This document shows, one piece after another, positions 8,782 through 15,778 of a DNA stretch of 64,000 nucleotides. The stretch lies in contig NZ_JARQWV010000013.1 in NCBI RefSeq assembly GCF_029543245.1, positions 62,001-126,000 of the forward strand, written 5' to 3'. The first letter of the stretch is position 1. Every line of letters begins with the position of its first letter. The DNA is from Caulobacter endophyticus (GTDB lineage: Bacteria; Pseudomonadota; Alphaproteobacteria; Caulobacterales; Caulobacteraceae). The position numbers and the translations under genes were made by a program. The notes below the pieces were generated by a model, which saw only the letters and a program-made list of their open reading frames with translations, made no database searches and had not been told where the DNA came from.

Positions 8782-9126
8782 ATGAACGAGCAACCGATCC
8801 CGGACGCGGCTGTGCGCGATCCGGCGGCCACCGAGCTGGCGCGGATCTGGGTGGCCGAGCACGGCCTGCACTGCGCCCTTCGCATCGGGGCCTATGACGA
8901 GACCCCCATCGACGAGGCTCGCGCCTGGGGCATGATGCTGGCCGACCTGCTGCGCCATCTGGGCCGGGGGCTGTCAGACTATTATCGCAGGGACCCCGTC
9001 GAGGTGGTCGACGTCCTTTTGGAAGCGATGCGCGACGAACTGGCCAGCCCTACCTCGCCGATCGAAGGTCAGCTGATGCAGGCCGACGATGAGGAGCCCG
9101 GCGGCGGTCAGGCCAGGGCGCACTGA
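8782..9126 (+). CDS. DUF5076-like small protein
   Basis: A 114-residue, mostly helical acidic protein starting MNEQPIPDAAV, with the segment RIWVAEHGLHCALRIG and a second helix RAWGMMLADLLRHLGRGL. I recall this arrangement from DUF5076 proteins, which are small and largely restricted to Caulobacterales and relatives; their function is not known to me. I prefer ATG 8782 over ATG 8767 because a run of GGGGGGAAGG lies just ahead of it, although the spacing is short. It follows the toxin-like lipoprotein by 30 nt on the same strand and is probably co-transcribed. An immunity role is speculation from position, acidity and size. Confidence 0.75.
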   Translation: MNEQPIPDAAVRDPAATELARIWVAEHGLHCALRIGAYDETPIDEARAWGMMLADLLRHLGRGLSDYYRRDPVEVVDVLLEAMRDELASPTSPIEGQLMQADDEEPGGGQARAH

Positions 9127-9299
9127 GGGAAGCAATGGCGCGTCGCGGGCTTTGGGGCGCCATGTCACAGTCGCGGGCTCAGCCCGCGGTCGAGGGCGAA
9201 GGTTCGGCCATGCCGGCGGCCGGATGGCCGGACGTCGTCGGGGGGGGCTCGACGCGTCCGGACGCCTGACCCGGTGCGTGAATGACGGATGGACCTGGA

Positions 9300-10352
9300 A
9301 TGACGCAGGTGATCGATAGGCGCGGACTGTTGGGCGGGTTGGCCGCCGCCGGAACCACGGTTGTGGCCGCCGGTGCGGCGCATCGCGCCTGGGCTCAGGC
9401 TGCGCGCGCAGCGTCACCCGGCTTTCCCAGGCCCGATCGCGAGCTGCGGCTGCCGGCGCCGGGCGGGCGAGTCTATGCACGGATCAATGGCGACCTGGAT
9501 GCGGCGATCGCCGGAACCGGCAAGCCGCCGATCGTCATGGTCCACGGCGGGCCTGGCGGCACCCATGCCGGCTTTCTCGACGCCCTGGCGCTGGCCGACG
9601 AACGCGCCGTGATCCTCTATGATCAGCTGGATTCCGGTCTCTCGGACCATCCCATGGACGCCGCCAACTGGACCGTGAGCCGCTTCGTCGACGAGCTGGA
9701 AGCGGTGCGCGAAGGGCTGAAGGTTCCCCGCTGGCATGTTCTGGGCCACAGCTGGGGCGGCACGGTGGCTCTGGAATACGGCGCTCGGCGCCCGCCGGCC
9801 TTGGCCAGCTTGATGCTGGCCAGTCCGCTGGTCTCGACCCGCAGTTGGATCGCCGACGCCAATCTGTTGCGCGGTGACCTGCCGGGGGCGGTGCAGGATC
9901 AACTGACCCGCTGCGAGCAAACGCCTTCTTCCCCGCCCGACAAGGCGTTCTCGGCGGCCTGCGATGCGGCGACGAACGCCTTCTACGCCGCCTTCCTGAC
10001 CCGCGAGCCACCCTCGGCGGCGCACCGCGCCTATCGGCCGGCCGGCGACCGGGGGTTCAATCCGGTGCTCTACAAGACCATGTGGGGCGCGACCGAGTTT
10101 TCGGCCACCGGGACGCTGAAGGCCTATGACGGAGAGCCCTTGCTCGACCGCCTGGACGGGCCGCGCACCCTGTTCATGGTCGGCCAGTACGACGAGGCTC
10201 GTCCGGCCACGGCCATCGCCTTCTCCCGCCGGGCCAGTGGATCGGAACTGGCCGTCGTGCCCGGCGCCGGTCACGCCACCTTCACCGACCGTCCCGAAGA
10301 GACCGTGGCCGTGCTGCGCCAGTGGCTACGGCGCATGGACAGGCGGGGCTGA
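9300..10352 (+). CDS. Exported alpha/beta hydrolase, prolyl aminopeptidase-like (S33)
   Basis: Serine hydrolase with the proline-iminopeptidase pattern: oxyanion motif HGGPGG and nucleophile elbow GHSWGG. The acid is probably in VGQYDEARP and the histidine in GAGHATF near the C-terminus. The N-terminus has a twin-arginine-type signal (DRRGLLGGLAAAG...) ending around AWAQA, so it is likely periplasmic. In-frame ATGs lie at 9282 and 9300; I chose 9300, which gives the compact signal peptide (350 residues). The substrate is unknown: small N-terminal-Pro peptides or an ester or amide. The next gene begins 9 nt after its stop. Confidence 0.85.
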   Translation: MTQVIDRRGLLGGLAAAGTTVVAAGAAHRAWAQAARAASPGFPRPDRELRLPAPGGRVYARINGDLDAAIAGTGKPPIVMVHGGPGGTHAGFLDALALADERAVILYDQLDSGLSDHPMDAANWTVSRFVDELEAVREGLKVPRWHVLGHSWGGTVALEYGARRPPALASLMLASPLVSTRSWIADANLLRGDLPGAVQDQLTRCEQTPSSPPDKAFSAACDAATNAFYAAFLTREPPSAAHRAYRPAGDRGFNPVLYKTMWGATEFSATGTLKAYDGEPLLDRLDGPRTLFMVGQYDEARPATAIAFSRRASGSELAVVPGAGHATFTDRPEETVAVLRQWLRRMDRRG

Positions 10353-10361
10353 GGCGGCGCG

Positions 10362-10703
10362 ATGATTTTCAAGGCGAGGGCCGTGGCCAAGAGCGAGACG
10401 ATCCGGGTGCGGGCCCGCATCCGGCTGTTGACGCAGCAGGAGGGCGGCCGAAGCCGGCCCGCGCTCGGGGGCCACAGCTACCGCCCCAACCATGACTTCT
10501 CTCTGCGGACGGGAGAGATGTGCATGGGCTTCATCGAGCTGCCGGCCGGACAGGACCTGGCGCCCGGCGAGAGCATCGAGATCGTGCTGGAGCTGATGGC
10601 CTGGCCGGAGCTGCGGCCGGTCATTCATCCCGGCCGGGTCTGGCGGATCCTGGAAGGCCCCAAGGCGGTCGGTTCGGGCGAGATCCTCGAGGTCCTGGCC
10701 TGA
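10362..10703 (+). CDS. Stand-alone protein resembling domain III of elongation factor Tu
   Basis: 113 residues. From residue 14 on, the landmarks of EF-Tu domain III follow in the right order: RIRLLTQQEGGR, a YRPN segment in place of YRPQF, RTGEMCMGFIELPAG for RTTDVTGTIELP, PGESIEIVLELM, then RVWRILEGPKAVGSGEI for RFAIREGGRTVGAG. There is no GTPase domain or domain II. EF-Tu domain III contacts tRNA and EF-Ts, but a stand-alone copy need not. No signal peptide, so cytoplasmic. It starts 9 nt after the hydrolase stop, so it may be co-transcribed. The similarity is seen directly; the role is unknown. Confidence 0.75.
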   Translation: MIFKARAVAKSETIRVRARIRLLTQQEGGRSRPALGGHSYRPNHDFSLRTGEMCMGFIELPAGQDLAPGESIEIVLELMAWPELRPVIHPGRVWRILEGPKAVGSGEILEVLA

Positions 10704-10780
10704 CGGCCGGCCAGCGGCCGTCGACGGGGCCCGCGCGTCGCCGCGCGACGGATGCCAAGCCGGTGTCGGTGTCGGCGGTC

Positions 10781-11878
10781 TTACCGCCGCTTCTTGCGCG
10801 CGCCGGCCGCGGCGGTCTTCTTGCGGCTCCCCGGCTTGACCGCCTTGCCCTTGCCGGCCTTGCCCGAGCGGGCGGTCGCCTTGCCCTTGCCGCCGCCCTT
10901 CTTGGCGGCGGCGGCGCACTTGGCCTTGGCCGCCTTCAGGGCCTTGCCGGTCTTGCCTCGGGTCGAGCAGGGCGTGGCGCGGGCCGGCGCCGCCGAGGCG
11001 GTGCGCGTGGCCGCCGGGGCGGCGCGCGGCGGCCAGATCACCGGGCCGCGGGTGGCGACGGCGTAGCCGGCCGGCAGCACGGGCGCGCCGGTGCGCTCGA
11101 TGGCGACCGGGGTCGGCGCCGCGCCGTCCTGGGTCAGGCGGCCGTTCCATGTCCCCTCGGGGCCGACGCTCAGCGCCAGGGTCGAGCCGACGCCGGGGCG
11201 GGGCATGAAGCGCACGGCCGCACCGCCGTCATAGGTGCGCTCGATGCTGTCGATCAGGCCGGTGGAGCCGACCGAGCCGGGGCGGCGCAGATCGCGCCAG
11301 GCGCCCTCGACCGGTCCGTAGCCGCCGGCCGGGTCGGCGATCTGCAGCGAATAGAGGGCCGCGCCGTCAGCGCCGCGCAGGATCCAGCCGCCGTCGAGCG
11401 GGCCTTGCAGGCCTTGCGCGGCGGCGATCGAACCCTTCACCCGCAGCTCATAGGCCTGCTCGACGCTCATCGCGCCGGCGGCCGCGGCCGGAGCGGCGCT
11501 TTCGGGGGCCGGGATCGGCAGGATGGTCGGCTTGTGACGCGGGGCGGGCGCGGCCGGCGCTTCGTCTTCCTCGTCGGTGGTCTGTGGACCGCTGGCGGCG
11601 ATCAGGTCGGCCAGCGGATCGGCGGCGGCGGGCGGCGGCGCGGGCGCCTGCGGAGCGACGGGCGCGGGGCTCTGCGCGGGCGCGGCCTGGTCGCTCGCCG
11701 GCGGGGCCGCCACCAGCGGGATCGCCGCTTCCGGGACCGGCTGGGGCGTCGGCTGGGCGGTCGTCTGGACCGGCGCCGACGGATTGGTGGTCACCACCTC
11801 GGAGGCCGGCGACTGGGCCAGGGCGGCGGCCGGAAACGACAGCAGGGCGGACAGGGAAACAGCGAGAAGGCGACGCAT
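10781..11878 (-). CDS. Exported protein with Pro/Ala-rich linker and lysine-rich tail
   Basis: I do not recognise a family. The 365 residues comprise a signal peptide (MRRLLAVSLSALLSFPAAALAQ) and a Pro/Ala/Gln-rich, probably disordered region to about residue 135. A globular part of roughly 140 residues follows, with repeated hydrophobic strands (GGWILRGADGAALYSLQIAD, TLALSVGPEGTWNGRL). The last 60 residues are almost only Lys, Ala, Gly and Arg, ending ARKKRR, with two cysteines near its start. The globular part may be a beta-barrel or lipocalin-like fold. The tail resembles histone H1-type or cell-wall-binding basic tails. It converges with the EF-Tu-III-like gene. Confidence 0.75.
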   Translation of the reverse strand: MRRLLAVSLSALLSFPAAALAQSPASEVVTTNPSAPVQTTAQPTPQPVPEAAIPLVAAPPASDQAAPAQSPAPVAPQAPAPPPAAADPLADLIAASGPQTTDEEDEAPAAPAPRHKPTILPIPAPESAAPAAAAGAMSVEQAYELRVKGSIAAAQGLQGPLDGGWILRGADGAALYSLQIADPAGGYGPVEGAWRDLRRPGSVGSTGLIDSIERTYDGGAAVRFMPRPGVGSTLALSVGPEGTWNGRLTQDGAAPTPVAIERTGAPVLPAGYAVATRGPVIWPPRAAPAATRTASAAPARATPCSTRGKTGKALKAAKAKCAAAAKKGGGKGKATARSGKAGKGKAVKPGSRKKTAAAGARKKRR

Positions 11879-11889
11879 GAGGGTCCTTA

Positions 11890-12768
11890 TCAGCCCGCCG
11901 TCTTCGCGGCGATGGCCTCGGAAACGGCGACCAGCCGCTGGGCCTGAACCAGGTGCAGCCGCTCGGCCATCCTGCCCTCGACGCGCAACGCGCCCTTGCC
12001 GGCGTTCTCGGGCGAGGCGAAGGCGGCGATCACCGCCCGGCTCCAGGCGATCTCGTCGTCCGTGGGCGAGAACACCCGGTTGCAGATGTCCAGGTGCTTG
12101 GGATGGATCAGGGTCTTGCCGTCGAAGCCGAAGTCGACGGCCTGGCCGCAGACGGCCTCAAGGGCGGCCAGATCCTCGATGTCGTTGTGCACCCCGTCGA
12201 GGATCGACAGGCCGTGGCCCCGCGCGGCGGCGACGGCCAGCGACAGGATCGGCAGGAAGGCCTCGCGGCCCGGCGTCTGCCGGGCCCTCATTTCCTTGGC
12301 CAGGTCGTTGACCCCCATCACCCAGGCCGAAAGGCGCGTGGCTTTGGCCGCCTCGCCGATCTCCCACAGGTGGAAGGCGGCCTTGGCGGTCTCGATCATC
12401 GTCCACAGGCGGGTGTGGATCGGGGCGGCGTGCAGGGCCGCCTCATAGGCGTGGACGTCGGCGGCGTCATTGACCTTGGGCACGAGAACGGCGTCGGGGC
12501 CGGCCTCGGCGGCGGCCTTCAGGTCGTCGGCGCCCCAGGGCGTGTCGAGGCCGTTGGTGCGGATGACGATCTCTCGCGGGCCAAAGCCCCCGGCTCTCAC
12601 CGCCGCAACGGCGGCCTCACGGGCGGCCGGCTTCATCTCCGGCGCCACGGCGTCTTCCAGGTCGAGGATGATCACGTCGGCGTCCAGCGTGCGGGCCTTT
12701 TCCACGGCCTTGGTGTTGGAGGCGGGCATGTAGAGGGCGCTGCGGCGCGGCCGGGCAAGGTCGGTCAT
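11890..12768 (-). CDS. HpcH/HpaI aldolase / citrate lyase beta-subunit-like CoA-ester lyase
   Basis: 292 residues with the CitE-like TIM-barrel pattern: RSALYMPASNTKAVEKA at the N-terminus, the acidic metal-binding DLEDAVAPEMKPAAR, VIRTNG, VPKV, the MIET motif and FDGKTLIHPKHL near the C-terminus. Members cleave or form C-C bonds in CoA thioesters such as malyl-CoA, citramalyl-CoA or citryl-CoA. With no citrate lyase alpha or gamma subunit nearby it is not a true citrate lyase subunit. It lies 11 nt upstream of the exported lysine-rich protein gene on the same strand, a spacing that suggests one transcript although no functional link is visible. Confidence 0.88.
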   Translation of the reverse strand: MTDLARPRRSALYMPASNTKAVEKARTLDADVIILDLEDAVAPEMKPAAREAAVAAVRAGGFGPREIVIRTNGLDTPWGADDLKAAAEAGPDAVLVPKVNDAADVHAYEAALHAAPIHTRLWTMIETAKAAFHLWEIGEAAKATRLSAWVMGVNDLAKEMRARQTPGREAFLPILSLAVAAARGHGLSILDGVHNDIEDLAALEAVCGQAVDFGFDGKTLIHPKHLDICNRVFSPTDDEIAWSRAVIAAFASPENAGKGALRVEGRMAERLHLVQAQRLVAVSEAIAAKTAG

Positions 12769-12888
12769 GGCGGGATCATCCTGACGGGACGGCTACTGTA
12801 AAGCATTCGCCGCGTGGGACGGGAAGCGTCGATCTCGTGGCGGGCGAAGCCATGGCGGGAAAGGCGGAAACGGGGTTAAGCTGTGGCC

Positions 12889-13284
12889 ATGACCACGCAA
12901 TCGGCCCCCACGCGCTATGACGAAACGGCCCGCAACGTGCTGGGCGGCGAGCTGGTCCCCTGCTCGCTGGATCCCGTGACCGGCTTCTACCGCAACGGCT
13001 GCTGCGAAACGGGACCCCACGATCTTGGCCTGCACACCGTCTGCGCGGTGATGACCGAGGAGTTCCTGGCTTTCTCCAAGTCCACCGGCAACGACCTGTC
13101 AACGCCGCGTCCGGAGTTCGCCTTCCGGGGGCTCAAGCCCGGCGACCGCTGGTGCCTGTGCGCCGGCCGGTGGCGCGAGGCGCTGGACGCCGGCATGGCC
13201 CCCCAGGTGATCCTCGAGGCCACCCATGAGGAGACCCTGGCCATCGTCACGCTGGGCGTGCTCAAGGACCACGCGGCGGTCTGA
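12889..13284 (+). CDS. DUF2237 family protein
   Basis: 131 residues, reading RNVLGGELVPCSLDPVTGFY, NGCCETGPHDLGLHTVC, FRGLKPGDRWCLCAGRW and VILEATHEETL, the typical blocks of DUF2237. Function is unknown to me. Several conserved Cys residues (CC, C, CLC) suggest metal binding or redox sensitivity. I chose ATG 12889 over GTG 12883. It is divergent from the CitE-like lyase gene. Confidence 0.9.
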   Translation: MTTQSAPTRYDETARNVLGGELVPCSLDPVTGFYRNGCCETGPHDLGLHTVCAVMTEEFLAFSKSTGNDLSTPRPEFAFRGLKPGDRWCLCAGRWREALDAGMAPQVILEATHEETLAIVTLGVLKDHAAV

Positions 13285-13313
13285 AGACGGCGCAGGCCGG
13301 AGGGACGTCCCGC

Positions 13314-14675
13314 ATGGTCGGTTACGAACGCAGGCTGCTGGTGCTGGTCGGGCTGATCGCCCTGGCCTTCCTGCCGCTGCTGGCCGCGTCGCTGTTCTTC
13401 CTGGCCCGTTTCTCGGCCGCCCAGGATCGGCTGGACGCGGTCTATACCCGCACCGTGATCCTCGCCCACGACCTGCGCGGCGAGAAGATGCGCCAGAACT
13501 CCCTGGTGCCGGTGATCGTCATCAACGGCGAAAGAGGCTTGCTGGTCGAGCTGGAGCGCTCCAACCATCGGTTCGACGTCCTTGTCGGCGGCCTGAAGGC
13601 GCTGGCCCGCGACGACGAGACCCGCGCGGCGCTGGACGAGGTGTCGGCCCTGCAGCGCCGGCTGCTGGTGCTGCAGCGGGCCGGCGTCGCCCAGCGCCTC
13701 GACGGCGGCACGATGAGCGGCGCCAACGCCTATTTCCAAAGGAACGCCGGACCGCTGACCAGCAGCATCGATGCGGCCATAAACCGCTTCACCGACCGAT
13801 CGGCCGCCCGCTACCAGGCCGAGCGGGCCCGCAATCAGCGCGTGGTGCGGGGCGTGTTCGGGGTGCTGGTCCTGGCCTCGATCTGCGCCTTCGTGTTCTG
13901 CGCCTTCCTTGGCCGCCTGCTGTTGCGGCTGGTCGAGCAGAAGCGGACCTATGACCAGGTGACGGCGCGCCTCGCCGAGCGGGAAAAGGCGATCTCGCTG
14001 GCCCGCAAGGAGGCGGTCGAGGTGGTGGCGCACGACCTCAACAATCCGATCACCACCATCCTGTTCGCCAGCGAAAACCTGCTGGCCCAGCCGGGCGTCG
14101 AGCAGCAGCCCAAGGTGCGCTCGGGCGTCGAGGCGATCCTGCTGGCGACCGAGACCATGCGCCGGCTGATCCGCAACATACTCGACCATTCCAAGATTGA
14201 GGCCGGCGGCCTGGTGCTGGCCCGGGAGACGGTCGACCTGCGCCGCCTGCTGACCGACGTCGCCGACCAGTTCGCCCTCTCGGCCGCCCGCAAGGGCCTG
14301 GACTTCGCCTATACGCCCGACGCGGCCGAGCCGCTGCTGGACGCCGACGGCGGCCGCCTCGGGCAGGTGGTGGCCAACCTGTTGTCGAACGCCATCAAGT
14401 TCACCGAGCCGGGCGGGACCGTGTCGCTGTCCAGCCGCGTGGAGGGCGAGGCCGTCGTGGTCGAGGTGCGCGACACCGGCTGGGGCATGAGCCCCGAACA
14501 GGCCGCGCGGATCTTCGAGCGCAACTGGCAGGGCGAGACGGCCGCGGCCCACGGCAACGGCCTGGGCCTGGCGATCAGCAAGGCCATCGTCGAGGCCCAT
14601 GGCGGGCGCCTGGGCGTCGACAGCCGGCCGGGCGAAGGCTCGGCCTTCAGCGTGGTGCTGCCGCTGGCGGCGTGA
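13314..14675 (+). CDS. Membrane sensor histidine kinase without adjacent response regulator
   Basis: 453 residues: membrane helix at about 8-30, a periplasmic sensor domain of about 150 residues with no recognisable name, a second helix at about 180-203, and the dimerisation domain with the phospho-acceptor H240 in VVAHDLNNPI. The ATPase domain has the N-box VVANLLSNAIKF, G1 box DTGWGMSP and G2 box GNGLGLAI. The HDLNNP form of the H-box is seen in hybrid or orphan kinases. No response regulator is adjacent. It begins 29 nt after DUF2237. The signal is unknown. Confidence 0.92.
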   Translation: MVGYERRLLVLVGLIALAFLPLLAASLFFLARFSAAQDRLDAVYTRTVILAHDLRGEKMRQNSLVPVIVINGERGLLVELERSNHRFDVLVGGLKALARDDETRAALDEVSALQRRLLVLQRAGVAQRLDGGTMSGANAYFQRNAGPLTSSIDAAINRFTDRSAARYQAERARNQRVVRGVFGVLVLASICAFVFCAFLGRLLLRLVEQKRTYDQVTARLAEREKAISLARKEAVEVVAHDLNNPITTILFASENLLAQPGVEQQPKVRSGVEAILLATETMRRLIRNILDHSKIEAGGLVLARETVDLRRLLTDVADQFALSAARKGLDFAYTPDAAEPLLDADGGRLGQVVANLLSNAIKFTEPGGTVSLSSRVEGEAVVVEVRDTGWGMSPEQAARIFERNWQGETAAAHGNGLGLAISKAIVEAHGGRLGVDSRPGEGSAFSVVLPLAA

Positions 14676-14687
14676 GGTCTTCGTCGG

Positions 14688-14808
14688 TCAGGGGGCCGGC
14701 TTCATCGTCAGGCCATGGACGGACGAGCCGGTGATGCAGACCTCGCCGGCCATGCCGGCGGCCAGGCCGCCCTTGCTTTTCACGTTCGAGCCGATCGAAC
14801 CGGCGCCC
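14688..14808 (-). pseudogene. Possible C-terminal remnant of a protein gene
   Basis: Between the convergent kinase and LysR genes, the minus strand reads an open, protein-like tail (GSIGSNVKSKGGLAAGMAGE, then VCITGSSVHGLTMKPAP and TGA at 14690-14688). It continues in frame a short way into the LysR gene but has no start of its own. The composition is more protein-like than chance, so it may be the end of a gene replaced by the LysR locus. This is a weak call. Confidence 0.25.
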
Positions 14809-15675
14809 TTATCCGATTTCGTCGTGCAGCCAGCCGCGAAAGGCGGCCATGGCCGCTCCGTCGGGGCGCGAGTGCAGGCGTGTCAGCCAGTAGCGGCCGG
14901 TGACCACCTCGGCGGCGAACGGGCGAACGAGGCGCTCGGCCGCCAGGTCGGATCCGAACAGGGCCGCGGGGGCCAGGGCCACGCCCTGCCCGGCGACGGC
15001 GGCGGCGACCATCAGCACCGAATTGTCGAACATCGGCCCGCGCAGCGGCGGCGGCTCGGCCCCGGCGACCGCGAACCAGCGGGGCCACTCGTCGGCGCGA
15101 TAGGAGCGCAGCAGCGTCTCGCGGGCGAGGTCAGCGGGACCGGTCAGGCGCTCGGCGATGGCCGGCGTGCACAGCGCCGTCAGCGGAGCGGTCAGGATCG
15201 GCTCGGCGTGAACGCCGTGCCAGGCTCCGTCGCCGAAGCGGATGGCGAGGTCCAGCCCCTCCCCGGCCAGGTCGACGCGGTTGTTGTTGGTCATCACCCG
15301 CAGGTCGACCTGAGGACAGGCCCGGCGGAAGGCGTCCAGGCGCGGCAGCAGCCAGCCGGCGGCGAACGAACCGACCACGCCCAGGGTCAGCACCTCGCGC
15401 AGGCGGCCGTCGCTGTAGCGGTCGAGCACCGCCCCGATGCGGTCGAAGGCGTCGACCAGCACCGGCACGAGGGCCTGGCCCTCGTCGGTCAGGGCCAGGC
15501 CCCGCGGCAGGCGGCGAAACAGCGAGACGCCCAGACGGGCCTCCAGCTGGGCGACCTGGTGGCTGACCGCGCCCTGGCTGACGCACAGCTCGACGGCGGC
15601 GCGGGTGAAGTTCAGGCGCCGGGCGGCGGCCTCGAAGGCGCGCAGGGCGTTGAGCGGAAGCTGGGCGCGATCCAT
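14809..15675 (-). CDS. LysR-type transcriptional regulator, GcvA/AmpR-like
   Basis: 288 residues. The N-terminal winged helix reads PLNALRAFEAAARRLNFTRAA and ELCVSQGAVSHQVAQLEARL, the form typical of the GcvA/AmpR branch, followed by a LysR substrate domain (RVMTNNNRVDLAGEGLDLAIRFGDG). It is divergent from the beta-lactamase gene, with 103 bp between the start codons, as in AmpR-AmpC pairs. The likely job is to activate the lactamase gene, probably in response to a cell-wall-derived ligand, and to repress itself. The target assignment rests on position and on the operator-like motifs. Confidence 0.92.
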   Translation of the reverse strand: MDRAQLPLNALRAFEAAARRLNFTRAAVELCVSQGAVSHQVAQLEARLGVSLFRRLPRGLALTDEGQALVPVLVDAFDRIGAVLDRYSDGRLREVLTLGVVGSFAAGWLLPRLDAFRRACPQVDLRVMTNNNRVDLAGEGLDLAIRFGDGAWHGVHAEPILTAPLTALCTPAIAERLTGPADLARETLLRSYRADEWPRWFAVAGAEPPPLRGPMFDNSVLMVAAAVAGQGVALAPAALFGSDLAAERLVRPFAAEVVTGRYWLTRLHSRPDGAAMAAFRGWLHDEIG

Positions 15676-15676
15676 G

Positions 15677-15718
15677 GCCTAGGCATGAACCAGCCTAATG
15701 GCTCCGTCCAGATATGAT
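15677..15718 (+). promoter_or_regulatory. Putative LysR operator and promoter between the regulator and beta-lactamase genes
   Basis: Two small palindromes are visible: GCCTAGGC at 15677-15684 and AGCC-TAAT-GGCT at 15692-15703. The second contains CTAAT, the core I recall for GcvA-type regulators. A -10-like TATGAT lies at 15713-15718 in the direction of the lactamase, with no good -35, as expected for an activated promoter. Confidence 0.5.
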
Positions 15719-15778
15719 GCTTTGTCGCCGACGCTTGCGATCGGCAGGTTCGCCGCGCCAACCGAAGGGGAGAGCGGC

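Noticed and set aside
9127..9299. A gene between DUF5076 and the hydrolase
   Set aside because: Only short frames without a ribosome site or recognisable peptide.
10061..10075. GGGTTCAATCC, a tRNA T-arm-like sequence
   Set aside because: It lies inside the hydrolase gene in frame (GFNPVL), and there is no acceptor stem or anticodon arm around it.
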